Assembly (NCBI GenBank): GCA_014706295.1
Contig: JACSVZ010000002.1
Location: 102,790,431-102,854,430, forward strand
Direction of reading: 5' to 3'
Source of the DNA: Lycocorax pyrrhopterus obiensis
Taxonomy: Eukaryota > Chordata > Aves > Passeriformes > Paradisaeidae
Length of the DNA: 64,000 nucleotides
The notes below the pieces were generated by a model. The model did not search any database and was not told the DNA's origin. It worked only from the letters and a program-made list of their open reading frames with translations. How positions within the stretch are numbered: position 1 is the stretch's first letter; the number at the start of each line of letters is the position of its first letter. The position numbers and the translations under genes were made by a program. Below are positions 50,603 through 62,983 of this stretch, in pieces.

Positions 50603-50656
50603 TGTGTGTGTGTGTGTGTGGGTGTGTGTGTATGTGTATGTGCATGCATGCATGCA
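50603..50656. repeat. (TG)n microsatellite with TGCA end
   Basis: A T-run leads into interrupted TG repeats and then three GCAT units. Confidence 0.9.
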
Positions 50657-53300
50657 CTTCAGTGCAGATAAGGGATTTGTAAGGTGGTCATATTAAAGCA
50701 ATTTCTGAAACACTAACATGGATTGGACAAATAGATTTCCACTGTAATGCCAGCCTAATGCTAGTGTCTTTCTAATCACTAATAGTAGTATAAGAGCTCT
50801 TCTCTGCCAGGGGCCCGTAGCAGATACTTGGGAAAAGTATAAAGGAGTGTGTGTAAAGGATAAAGGGTGTGAACTAAGCACTACTTCTCCCAGCAGACAT
50901 TCCCAATTTAGTATTCTGCTGTTCAGGGACTTCCTAAGCTGACATAACATCTGTGTAATGGCTCTTCCTGCAAATTTGATCAGGTTCTCTTTGAACCTAT
51001 TTTTACCTTTGGTTTTTCCAGGATTCTGTGGCAATTTAATTACACATTGTGTGAAGAAGTACTTCCTTTCACTAGATGCAGATCTTTAGACCTCTAAGCA
51101 TTGCAACTGGCTGCCTTCCTCCCCACAGTTATTGCACTCTGAGAAATGGTGAAACATCCCCTAGACAGGAGTTCATACATCTCTCATAGTCCTCCTCAGC
51201 CATCTGTTTTCTAAACCTTTTCTCCTGTGGAAGTGATTCCACCTCCCCAGTGACCCTTGTCCTCCCTTTCTAACTTTTTCTGCTGTATCAATCCATAACA
51301 AAATGCTTTCCTCTGCTTTCCAAAGGATAAACACTACCAAGCTGAAGAATTCTGCTCACTCTTTATTTTTCAGTTTGCTGGTGCATATCATGCACAACTA
51401 CAGTGTCACAACCATGACTTTTGTATCATTTAACAATGCCTGTTTCAAAAGAACTGCAATCAGCAAGCACTATGTTAAAATGTTTGCGATTATTAAAAAT
51501 ATATGTACACAATCTATTATTAAAGTTTTCCTGGGATGGGTATGTCTGAGAAGTTAATTTGAGCTTCCTTCTGCAGAGGAATTGTTTTGTTTTTTTTTTT
51601 TTAAATTGGAGGGCCTTTCTCAACTCATGTTTTGCTTTGCTCTACTCTTCTCAAAGCCCCAGATCAACAGCCATTAATTTCCTCTATCAGCAGGACCTAT
51701 TACAACCCTCCTTGAAGTCTGCTGCAGTCCTCCTGAGCTATGTGGATGCACCAGGTATACAGGACATTAAATTCTCCCTCAGCATCCTTCCATCTGCTCC
51801 CTCACCAACTGCAGACTAAATATACTTGAAGAAATTTTGCTGTCAGTTGTACTTGTCTAATTGGCTATTGTTCTTCAGTGGAAGGTGGAATATAAATGAA
51901 AGGAAGTGAAATGGTGCCCAGCATCCAGCTCCTCCATCCCTCCAGCATTTTCACTGCTGCTTGAGCTCAAGCTAAAACCAGAACTGACAAGGGCAAAACA
52001 GCCAAAATATCACAGGGAAATGGGTCCTAACACTGGTTTCAAGTGTAGATGTGAGATTGGGAACAAATTGGAGACTAACTACTAGCTGCATGAGTGCACA
52101 GGCGTCCTGGACTAGTAAGAAGAGGAGATAGGAATCTGTCCCTTTTCAGTTCAAAACTATGTTAATTCTGAACCCTAAATATTACTGATTTAAGAAATAT
52201 CTATGTTAATTAATTTACGGTTCTACCTTCTTTTTCATCATGGGGCAAGACAGCTGTCTGCCTCGCTTGTTTTCCACTTATGCTCTCCACAATTCACTGC
52301 TGGTCAAATGGGCTCTAATTACCACTCCCTGCAACAGCATTAGTTGTCTTTCACTCCTTATACTTCTCTGTGCTCCTCCTCTGTCAGCCTTTTCACCTCA
52401 GGTGCCTTGGACTGCAGAATTTGAAGTGCTGTTTACATAAAGAAAACCCATCCCAACCCAAACCCCCAAACCTCCTTTCTCCCCTGCTCTTGCCTTCACC
52501 CTCAGGGTTGTTCTCAGCCCTCAGATGCCGCAACAAAGGGGAACTCTGCAAGGTGAAAGGAAGCTACCTACAGGATAGCAGCCATCACAGTGAGGGTAAC
52601 ACAGACAGAGGCAGAACACTAGCTTTGGTGAAAAAGAGAAGATTATTTAGAAACTGAAGTTTGAATGTGAAAAACAAAATGTCTGGACACTGGCAATGGG
52701 CGCTAAAATTGTGAGAGATGGCAGATATATAATTATGAAGAGTAATTATGAAGAAGCAATAAAAATACTTATCTGAATTAAAAATACTTTTTTGTATAAA
52801 TGGGATGTATAGTGTTGCATATGGAGTAGACTCAGTGCTATTACTATCTTATAAATTTCACATACATGATTTTTAAATGTGGCTTGTGAGTTTGGATGTG
52901 TAACTTCAAAGGGGTGTCAGTTTTAAAAATCAAAAGATAAACCACTTCTGAAAATTGGACCCCTTTAATGTTACATTAATCAGTAACCTAAAATCCTGAG
53001 CTGCTGGCACTGTTAGCTGTTTCTTGGGCTGGCCTCTGACTTTGTTAAACCACACGACAATTAGAGGTCCTTGTCTCAATGAACAGTGAGCTTGCATGGA
53101 AAAAGAGAGATGCTTGTTTGTTCACTTGCAATGAGGAGAAAAGCTTATGCTGATCATTTCAAGAAAAAAAAACACCTGAATGTAGCACTGAGAGCTGTGA
53201 CTGCCAGTCTTAGGAAGAGTGGCAGAATCTTAGCAAGCCCTTCCATACCACGTTACCTAGAAAAAATTTTCTAAACATTTTCTGTTTGTGCTCTCCAAAG

Positions 53301-53719
53301 CTTCCGCAGGTTTACACGATCTAATAGTGTAACAACAGCTGTGCAAGCAGACCTGGATTTCCATGAGAACTTTGAAATAATCGACCCTCAAGAGGACAAT
53401 ACATGTTCTGGACAAATATCAAGACAGTTCTCCCGAGATGCAAGCACCTCTACCGTTAGCATACAAGGGTCAGGAAACCATTACCATGCATGTGCAGTGG
53501 ATGATGACTTTGAGACAGATTTTGATCCGTCAATTTTACCTCCTCCTGACCCATGGATTGACTCTATTACTGAAGATCCTCTGGAAGCTGTTCAAAGGTC
53601 AGTGTGCCCACGAGATGGCCACTGGTTTCTGAAGCTACTTCAGGCAGAGAGAGATCGTATGGAGGGTTGGTGCCAACAGATGGAGAGAGAAGAACGTGAA
53701 AACAACTTACCTGAGGACA
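53301..53719 (+). CDS. DLGAP1: DLGAP1 internal coding exon (acidic linker and first helix of the GKAP domain)
   Basis: A 419-bp exon with acceptor CTCTCCAAAG and donor GACA|GTAAGT. Its first base completes the TGC codon left by the 92-bp exon; its last base starts an Ile codon finished by the next exon. The 139 whole codons read FRRFTRSNSVTTAVQADLDFH, a variable acidic stretch with IIDPQEDNT, then SRQFSRDASTSTVSIQGSG, an acidic DDDFETDFDPSILPPPDPW segment, and finally RDGHWFLKLLQAERDRMEGW through NNLPED. The last part opens the GKAP-homology domain, a helical bundle shared by all DLGAP proteins. RFTRSNS is a basophilic-kinase-like site by sequence only. An intron of 8443 bp precedes the exon and one of 9172 bp follows it. 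Confidence 0.96.
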
Positions 53720-55416
53720 GTAAGTAACCACACACAGTAATACTGCAACTGCAAAGAAGTATTTAATATAGGTCAAATTCACTCCAGTGAATTCTGTATT
53801 GTGCCCTTTCTTACTTAGCTAATGAAGCTGTGGTCATGATTCTCAAAAAGACTGTATGTATGTATATAATAATCCTTATAAAAGCTGGCAGGGAATGCAA
53901 ATGCTCGGCACTTCTGAAACTCCAGTGGTATTAGCTTTTAGGATTGCATAGTTCAATGGATAATTAGGAGAGTGTGGTTAGGGATCTTGTAGTATTAATG
54001 TTTCTTAACTCTTCTATTTGAAATCACTTCTCATAACCTTCGAATATAGTTTAACAGATTGTAGTTCCTTTTAATTTAATTAATATTTCAGTTGCCTTTT
54101 CAGATGGTGATTGGCATAAGAGTATTTAGATGTTTCTCACTACTGAAAGAGATTTCAGTTACGCTTCCAAGTTGTCCTCTCTCTCTTGCCCTCTCCAGCC
54201 TCCCTCCATCTCCCTTGCAGTTCTCATTTGTCTCTGATTGTCCCAATAAAACAAGCTCTTCATATTGTGTGATAAAAAACCACACACATGCAAACTACAT
54301 CTCAGTTGTCACTACTGTCAGCAATATTAACCCACCTGTAAGGTAATGGGACTGTCTAATAAACCTTCATTACTCAGAAGGGTTGAGGGTTGAGTAGTTC
54401 ACATCTTATTCGTTCACTCTAATTAAGACAGAAGGGCTGAACATGTGTTTCCTGGTCCAGAATTTTTTCTCCCAGTAAAAATGGGAGGGTTTTTTCCATT
54501 TATTTCTCTTTCAAGGAACAGTACTATTGCTAGCTGTCAACTTTTAGACAGGGGTAAATCAGTGAGCTTACGAGCATGCTCCTTGCAAATGAAGCTGTTT
54601 CAAATTTTAGAAGGGACCTTCTGGGAAACACTAAGGAGCAGCTGCATATATAGAACTCAGTTTTTTACAGTATAGGCACACCTAAGCATATTTTCCTGGA
54701 TATACAAGTAATATTTTTCCAATCCCCAAATTAGCCTCTACCAAAGCAAGGACTACTACTTCAGCTTCAGAATTGCTTCTTAAAAATTTCTAATCCTTCC
54801 TCTCAAGAAGAGAGGTGTTTGAATTATTTTGAAATGTAGAGGTTTTGATTCATGAAAGGAAAGAAATTAACACTGGAAAAAAAAAATTCTTAGAAATGCA
54901 TAAGCTGTTTCTGCTGGAACTTTCCATTCAACCTAGTGAATGAAAAGGTATGATGTAGGTAGTCAGTTAGACACAATTGTAAGCAACTGGAGATTGATTT
55001 TTAATGGCAAGTATAAGACAACCTGAATTTTAAGATACGCAAAGGTTTTATATTTCTACAAAATTTATGTTATATAATAGGCTAACAGTTTCTTCTGAAG
55101 GAAAAATACAGTTTTGACATTAAAAGCAGATCTAGATTGCTCAAATCCTAGAATTTTTGAATCTTTTTTTTCCTCACACCATCAATGCATTCAAAAATCT
55201 CTTTGAACCTGTATCAGAATAAAAGGGTTTCTGTTGTTTCTGTAGTACGAAGAAATAAATAAACCTCATGAACTATGAGATTTTAGATTGAAAAAGAAGT
55301 GTGAATGCATAACAAATAGGAACACACAACATTTATAAGTCAAAGCCACAAAACCCAGTTGTTTTCTCTTTGTCATAACAGCTTGCACTGGTCATAAGGA
55401 AAACATATTCTGTGAT

Positions 55417-55612
55417 GAGGGTGGTGAGGCACCGGAACGATGGTGCCCAGGGAAGTTGTGGATGCCCCATCCCTGGAAGGGTTCAAGGCTATGTTGGATG
55501 GAGCTTTGAGCAATGTGGTCTAGTGGAAGATATCCTTGCCCATGGCAGTGGGGCTGAAACGAGATGATTTTTAAAGGTCCTCTCTAACCCAAACTATTCT
55601 GTCATTCTATGA
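55417..55612 (+). mobile_element. CR1 LINE 3' fragment
   Basis: GAGGGTGGTGAGGCACCGG, then GATGCCCCATCCCTGGAAGG, GTGGTCTAGTGGAAGATATCC, CCCATGGCAGTGGGG, and the tail TATTCTGTCATTCTATG. Canonical 5'-truncated copy. Confidence 0.95.
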
Positions 55613-56279
55613 ACTGATAATACTGGAAAAACCCATAAGTATTTTATTTATGCACCAAGGTAGTTGGTGCACAAATAAAGTAGTAGGAAAAGAACATGAA
55701 GTGAATTTTACGAGGCTGATAGGTACAGAAACTGCTTATCTACACAGAATTTTCTCTCAATGTCTTGGTGTCTTTGATACAAGGCAGTTTTAAAGGGCTC
55801 TATGAGCTATCAGGTGGAGGAGTCAGTTATGGGGAAGATAAAGGAATGGTTAGGCTGGCTATTCCCAATGCCTCCTTACAGCACATAAGGCATGTATCCT
55901 GGCACTTCTTGTGATCACTGGAAATGGCAGGAGGAAAAGGGTCACCTGGGCTTGGTAGCCACTGTTGCAGTACTTATTCCAGTGTGACGCTGTCAGCTGC
56001 TCTGGCACGTGTCAGCTGCCTCCCACAGAGGCTGCGCAGGGCTTTCTGCTGCAGCTCAGCACGTCCCACTCTACCTGGTGCCAAGGAAAAGCATATGGCC
56101 GGGGCCACTCTGCCTGCTCAGCAGTGCCAGGAACAAAAGCCTGGTTGTTACAAACCCTGCCCCAAAAAAGTCTTTTTCATACATCTATAAACTTTAAAGA
56201 GAGAGAGGAAAGGAGGAGAAGAGGTGTGTTTGCTTTGCTTTCCCTAATGAAACATAACCAGAGCAGGGAATGCATCCTT

Positions 56280-56760
56280 TGTTTCCAACCTGACATCCCC
56301 AGCATGTGTTTGGCCAGATAACAAAATAACGAGAACGTGTGATGAGCGAGGTTTTCTCGATGCCATGGCAGCTGACAGAGGGCTCATCCCCCCGGCGCTC
56401 CACGTAAAACGATCCGCGCTTCCTTCAGACAATGCGGCCCTTGTGCGGAACAGCTGTCTCGGGGAGACGGCTCGCTGCTGTTTGACAGTAGCTTGTATGT
56501 TACATAGATACGTTGGGTATTATCTAGCTGGGAATGAATCTACCAGATGGGATTGAATGTTTCTAGCTGGGAAATGGAGTCTGCTGCTCTGTATAAAAAC
56601 AAGCTGTGGTTCAGCGGCTGCACGATGAAATGCCAATATAGAGAGAAATGTGGCTTCCCTTCCGCCATGAATTATTTATTGTATAGTATATTCTGGTTTT
56701 ATCTGAAATCATTTTCTGATAAAGCCGCAACACGTGTGACAGGCAGATGAACACCACTCA
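56280..56760. promoter_or_regulatory. Candidate conserved non-coding element
   Basis: Unlike the intron around it, this stretch keeps many CpGs (for example GGCGCTCCACGTAAAACGATCCGCGC and GTCTCGGGGAGACGGCTCG) without a known repeat. It includes AT-rich factor-site-like parts (GAATTATTTATTG) and an E-box (CACGTG at 56731). Frames across it are short. I infer an enhancer-like element; conservation was not testable. Confidence 0.35.
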
Positions 56761-57440
56761 CACTTTAAGCTAACATACTTGATAGGATTTCAGTGTATTT
56801 TGCAGTTACAGGGAGGTTGGCTACAAACTGTAGGCCTCTCATAAAAAAAAAAAAAGATGTTACACATCTGAGGCTAAACACCTTATGAGAATTGATTGAC
56901 GCTTTGGATCAGGCCTCAAGTGAAATCAAGTTGACTTTTTTTTTGTTTTTTCCTCAACCATCTGCTTAGTCCTCCTACCTCTCCCCTGCAAAATTTCAAA
57001 TAGTTAGGGCCTCACCACAGTTGTTGGTGACTTTTGGCTCAGGCCTCTTAGTAGCATCAGACCTGGCTCCCTGCACATCTCTGACCACTTTTTTCCCCAG
57101 CAGCAGTAGGCATAGGAACATACTCCTATGGCCTTGGCCTGTCTTTAGAGGGTTTTTTTTGCTGTTGTATTTCACATGGAGCATTGACCTTCTTGGAAGG
57201 ACCACAAATCTTCATTTTGCCTCCCCCTGCGCCGCCTCCAGAAGTTTCTCTTTTGCATGGGGTTGTACTGTGGCTTTGGTGCAAAGATAACCATCGGAAG
57301 CAAACAGCAGGCCTGATTCACCACAAGTCAGGTGTAATGTGGGTTTAGTGGCAAGACAAGCCAGGCCAATCAAGTAAAAACTGAAACAGAAAACCAAGGC
57401 TCTTACAAGACATGTCATTATAACTCTCTTGAGTGTATAT

Positions 57441-57490
57441 GGGCTAATCTGTGAATAAAGCCTCTGGGCTAGTCTGTGAATAAAGGTTGA
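57441..57490 (+). repeat. Tandem duplication, 25-bp unit, two copies
   Basis: GGGCTAATCTGTGAATAAAG and GGGCTAGTCTGTGAATAAAG are adjacent, 25 bp apart, and differ at one base over the first twenty. Confidence 0.9.
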
Positions 57491-60400
57491 CCTCAAATCT
57501 TCAGGAACCTCACTGCTTAGGACCAGAGCCTTTGCAAATTCATCCAGTTCCGGCAAATTATGCAATGCTTACACACTCTCTGCTATTTTGGTTTGTTTCG
57601 ATTATTTCAAAAGAAAACATAAGGAGTAAAGGCTAGACACGAGAGAAGAAAGTTTAGAAAAAGGTACATTTTTCGTAATAGCTGTGCATGACAAAAGAAA
57701 AAGAGTTCAGTCTCAGCCATGAGCAAGGAAAACCATTTGCCATTCCTCTGCGGAGCCTCTCCAAGCAATCCTGGTCTTTGCCATTCCAGTGAGTGAGAGA
57801 GCCTCATCCTGCAGTGAGCTGGAGCAGCCGTGCAGAGGGATGGTCACCAGCCTGACATGTGGCTGGTCCTGCTGGAATCCCCCCGGCTACATGCCTCTGG
57901 CCATATGCACAACTCATCCTTTTCTTGTTCTGGTTTTCTTTTCTCCCCAGAAGGGACTTCTCCATACACGAGGGTTTCTCAAAGGAAAGCCATTAAGGAA
58001 AGCCCTACCAGTGCCCAGAGGCTATCTAGGCAGAAAGTGAAATCCACAAGCAAGGAAACGATCTAGTTAGGGGAAAAAACATTAAATGTGCTAATAAAAG
58101 CCAAGTAAGTCAGAGAACACATGGAAACTGCTTTAATCCAAATGAACAGCATTTGCTCATGCACACAGCCCTATTAATTTCAGTAAGATCACTCCTGTAA
58201 GTATATATGACTCAAAGCAAGGACCGCCCCTTCCCTAGTTTGTTCCATTTGGCTGTTTTCTCCTTAATAGCTGAGCTGAAGACCTGAGCAGTAGCTTTAA
58301 CTTTGAATTTCCTGGCTTTTGTCATGCTTGGTGTTATTTAAATGTAAGTCTGTCAACACGAATAGGCTAAAATGCTGGTCCATCCTGGCTTGGAAATGGG
58401 TTGTGACAGCTCTATGGCAGGATTGCTTTATATGCATGGTGCCCAGCCAACATCTGCAACACAAATGTCAGGCTGTGTCCCTGTAATTCCAGCTATTGTT
58501 CCTACCACTTGCTCCTGGGGCAATGAGCAAGTCTCTGGTATTCTGTTCCCTAGCTTGGGCCCTGCCTATCAACCAGGTGTTTTCACATTAAGGGCATGTG
58601 ATAGTCACAGTCCTAAAGTGCCTCCTTTGTCACTTGTTAGACTCTGGGGCCTGTCAAAGTTGAAATGCAAATACATCAGTTGGGGTTTTAAGGCCAAATA
58701 ACGCTGCTCCTTCTCAAAACCCCCTGGTTTCTATGTGATTACTTTTCACGTCACTTCAGGTGGGTTCTGTTCTTTTCTTATATTTTGTTATCCTTGTTAT
58801 ACACACAGTCACCTTCCCAGTTAGAGCAAATGACAATAACTAGTTTTTTGCTTGTGTTCACAATTCTTTTATTTTGTTGTCTTCCTGTTTCTTTTCCGAT
58901 GAAACATGGAGGGGGAAGATACATAGAGCTCTACAATTTCAAAACAGGGTCTATGCAATTCTTAGAAACAAGAGAAGCAAGAACTTACTACTTGAACAGC
59001 ATATAGTCCAAGTCTATTTTCAAGAATGTTTTAAAAGAAGAACATGTTGGGGCATGAGAGACACAAGGATATTCACTGAAATGTGTCTGTCCCAGAATAA
59101 TATTCTGTGACTCCTAGTTAAGAACAATAATAGTGAGGAGGCATTCCACAGTAGCTGAATTCCATCTAAATAGCTATACTGAAGCAGTTCTTTAAGAATA
59201 GACATAATTGTCTATTTCTTTAAAAATGTCACAGGAGAGAACTGGATTTAGAAGGAAGGGAGGTCAAAGCAAGAAGGGAGGGGGAAAAAAAAGGAAAAAT
59301 CCAAACTATAAAAACAAAACACTGCAGTACACACATTTCTCCCTCTGGGGAAGGGGTGACAGCAAAGCACATGATGGATGTTAATAATGTTGCTTAATGC
59401 TTTACTGGAAGGCATTCAGATCCAGCAGTGCTGAGTGTGCTGTATAGCCCTGTATGGAACAGAAAGCAGACATGAATAACATTATATAGGTGTTTAAATC
59501 CATTATGATTGCATCTTGATGGGTTGGGATTTTTTGTTGCTTGGTTTTATATGTTTTCTTTGTATCCTATTAGCTGAACACATCAATTTGAATGTTTATG
59601 TGTTTTCCCTCCTGTACCCCATCTCCCTTGCTGTTAAAGATTTCTCTGATTCTTTTCTGATGTGTTTTGAGTAACATATTTACAATTCCATTTATTTTCT
59701 TGGTATTTGGCTTCAAACCTTGCAGGCTTTTCTTCTAAGAAAGTCTGTTGATCTATTTTTGCTTTTGGTTTTTCACTACACCTTGGCCTTTCTGTTGGGC
59801 ACCAGAGATTTTGACTGAGTAAGCAAAATGAGCACTTTGCCTTGAAACTCTAAAAGCAACGTGGGTTTGGAAACGAAACTTAGGCTATTGATAAGACTTT
59901 GTGCCTTCTGGAGAGATTCCTTTCAGGTTTTTGCATGCTTTGTTTTTTGTCCTTTTCTCCTGCCTAACTTCCGTGACAGAGTTGGTTGTTGACGAGTTGC
60001 ACATTAACAGACCCCTTGCTTTTGAGGGGCGAGGAATCAGTGACACTTGACTAGATACAGCCGCAGCTACAGCAGAAGTGGCAACAATAGAGAACAGCAT
60101 CAGCATGCATCCCGCAGTCAGCTGGGATGATGGTTTTTAGGCAAATAGCCAGTCACTAGGCAGCCAAGGACAAGGACTTCCTTTTCCCTCTGCTGAGATC
60201 TCTGAATATTAAGCTCTTCTTCCCCAAAAGAAAGGGGCACATTCCCATCCATCACCAACAAGTTGTATTTACATTTCTTCATGCTTGGGATGTGATTTCC
60301 AACTTATTTTGTGCATATTTCCAGGAAAAGCCCACCTCATCTCTTTTGGTTTTTTTTATCCCAAGAAGTCAAGATGGTTTTTTCTCCCCTTCTTAAGTCT

Positions 60401-61880
60401 CGGGAAGTGTCAGAGTGGCCGAGCTCCAGATGAGGCAGCTGTTCCCAAATATACTCAGTGGGAAGAGTTTTCATAACAATGGGAACCACATGAAAGCTCT
60501 CGGAGTAGCTCCTCCTACTATTGAAAAGTCCTTTCAGTTGAGTGGTTTGCATATTGGGTTGCATAAATGGCTAGACACACCAAGGGGTCCATTTTCAGCA
60601 CTGTGCGCATAGAATTAGACACGCAAGCCTTGCTAACAATAATGAGAGTTGTGTGCAAAACTCCCTGCGCAATATGCTGAAAATATTCTGCTTAGTGAAT
60701 CTTCCAGCTCACGGCTATTTCCTGGCAGTGCTGAGCCGAGTTCTGGGAACAAAATGAAAGTCTGGACTCTGTGTGTGTTCACAGAGCTCTCTCCTATAGG
60801 TTCTGAAAAAATGTGAAAAGACTCTCTCTTCCCTCCCCTTTTTTTCCCCCCCTTTGTATGTCTGAAGTATAAATGAACTTCACATCCCACTTTTCCCTCA
60901 ACAGCCTTAAGAAGCGGGCTTTAAGGCTGCTCGAGGAAAAGCCATGTGACTTGAAGGAGGAGAACACAGATTTCGTATTACTGGGGGTCGAGTTTCAGTT
61001 TATCATGAGTATTTGTGCGAGTCTGCTTAGCGTGTGGCTACTCAATCCCTTGGAGAGGCCTTTCTCTTACTGCATAGTGGCATTCTGGTAGCCAGCACTG
61101 CAGCCAGTCACTGGACCGATGAAACACTAAAAATCTTGTTAGAAAGGGTTATAGCAAAGTTACATGTATTTATGTATGTATGTTTGGGGTTTTTGTTTTC
61201 ATTGTGGTAAGTCAAAATAATTAGCAGTATTTTCCCAGGGGAGCTCTGTTAACGCTGTCTTAGCTTTTATACAAAAAGTGGCTGTGCCCAAGGGATGGTG
61301 CAGAAGATGGCAGCTTAGGACTAGTATGTCTTCTAGGTTCTGCCAGCAATTCATTCACCTTGAGCAGTCCACTTCATCTGCTTGTTTTCCCTGTTCATCC
61401 TTCACCGGTCTCATATATCCAGGCTGTAGACTTGTCACAGAAAAGTTGCTGTGTCTGTCTGAGGGCTGGGACAATACAAGTAACTCTGAGTAGAAATGAT
61501 AGTGAGAACTGTGACACAGTGGCTGCCATTCATGTTTTTCGTTAAGGAAGTGGTAATATTTAAAAAGCAGATTAAATTAAATTTTTAATCACTTGTTAAC
61601 CAGAGAATTTGGGATAATAAGTTGCTTCAGCTGAGAGGGAAAATCAATAAAGGAGCCAGATAAATCTGTGATGCCAAGCTGTTTTTTTAAAGGTAGTTTT
61701 GGTTTTTTTCCTGAGCATTGAAAGTGTCGAACAAATCGGTAGCTGCTTTCTTGCTCACAGCATCAATTCTTTCACGCAGCAGTCCCTAAATTCACACTCC
61801 ATTTTCTGGGTTCACTGTCTTACTGCCAGCTGAGGCTATGTCTGCCTTTCTGCTGTGTTTCTGCATTCTTGCTTCTTATT

Positions 61881-61946
61881 TCACACACACACAGAGGTAC
61901 ACACATACACACGTGTACACACACATGTACAGGTACACACACACAG
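61881..61946. repeat. (CA)n microsatellite, interrupted
   Basis: CA and TACA units with GTGT interruptions; palindromic ACACGTGT and ACATGT cores occur within it. Confidence 0.9.
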
Positions 61947-62891
61947 TCTCCCCCTGGACCAGAACTCAGCAAAGCCCCAGGGAGTCCCTGAATGCACCAG
62001 TCTATGCCTTGGGTTTGGGCAGTGTGTTCCCAACTACCCCTGGCAGCAGTGAAATCCCGGAGTCTGAGTGAGGTTGAATGCAACCAAAACAGTATGAGCT
62101 CCTGCTTTATTCAGAGGCATTTACTACGGGCTGTCTTCTGGTTCACTGCAGCCCTTCACAGCACTCGGTCAGTGCGAAGGGGCAGTGAGCACCCAGCTGT
62201 CCGTACAAAGGAGTCCTCAGACAGCGCAGGAGCTGCGCTAGGACTCTTTGACTCCTCCCTCCAAGTCGCCAGCAAGGAGGGGCGGCCAGGGTGTGATTGC
62301 TCCCTGAAGTACTCCTGGGCATTTGAATTCAAAGGCAGAAGCGGCCTTGGATTGTGCTCATGGAAAGTATTCAGAGGGTCCAAAAGAGATTAACTGGCAC
62401 GCACTAAAACAATCATCCCCTTTCTGGGGCTCTGATCGAGCAACACTCAGCTACACCTGACAATAAGGCCTGAGTTGCTAAGTGAGGTGGAGAAGCAAAC
62501 AGGGTTTGAGAGCCACGTGTCCTTGTGCAGGGAGCTGGGTTTTCATTCAAAGCCTGAGCCTGGGTCATAGTGATACGAGTGGTGACATTTCTGGTGAGCT
62601 TTCTGTACAGCATGCAAAAGCTTTGGATTAGCCACGTTTACACTGTCATTACAACCAGTTACAACTGGTCTCACTGGAGGAATGAGAGTAAGATGCAGCA
62701 ACTTCTTACATATTTTTGCCTAGTGGAGATCTGACCTTAGATTTATCAGCTTTTCTCCTTTTGTGACTGAAAGATAACATACCTTTTGAAAGCCACAGCT
62801 GACTGCAACACAGCTTTCTCCTCTCTTTTTATAGGCTTTTAGTTGCGGGCAGCGAAGAAAGCATTGTGACTTACTCTTCTTTTTCTCTCAG

Positions 62892-62983
62892 TTCTAGGGA
62901 AAATTCGAACTGCAGTGGGCAGTGCCCAGCTTCTCATGGCCCAGAAATTTTACCAGTTCAGAGAACTTTGTGAAGAAAACCTG
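62892..62983 (+). CDS. DLGAP1: DLGAP1 internal coding exon (second helix of the GKAP domain)
   Basis: A 92-bp exon between acceptor TTTCTCTCAG and donor CTG|GTATGT. Its first two bases complete the Ile codon begun in the 419-bp exon, and it ends in phase 0. The joined peptide reads ILGKIRTAVGSAQLLMAQK, then FYQFRELCEENL. This is the most strongly conserved part of the GKAP domain across the family, including the GSAQLLM core. It is the last exon in the window; the remaining coding sequence (PRPTSQDLAGFW block, basic tail and C-terminal PDZ ligand for Shank in known DLGAPs) should lie beyond position 64000. Confidence 0.95.

Larger units (their letters stand above)
44858..53300 (+). other. DLGAP1: Intron between the 92-bp and 419-bp exons (8443 bp)
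   Basis: Donor GTGAGT, acceptor CTCCAAAG. It holds CR1 3' ends near 48.5-48.8 kb, a 34-bp duplication at 48105, an A-rich tract at about 45411-45436, a GAAA tract near 46316-46330 and a TG microsatellite at 50603. A minus-strand open frame at 47021-47455 (144 codons) has no recognisable domain and sits opposite a pyrimidine-rich + strand. Confidence 0.85.
53720..62891 (+). other. DLGAP1: Intron between the 419-bp and last 92-bp exons (9172 bp)
   Basis: Donor GTAAGT, acceptor TCTCTCAG. It contains a CR1 3' end at 55417, a 25-bp duplication at 57441, a CA microsatellite at 61881 and two CpG-retaining blocks free of recognised repeats (about 56280-56760 and 60400-60800). No other gene is seen. 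Confidence 0.85.

Noticed and set aside
42046..62983. Assignment to DLGAP2, DLGAP3 or DLGAP4 instead of DLGAP1
   Set aside because: The KKTPPPVPPRTTTKPF, SMKALTAAIEAANAQ and ENNLPED segments fit DLGAP1 as I remember it; the paralogues differ at these places. A protein alignment would settle it.
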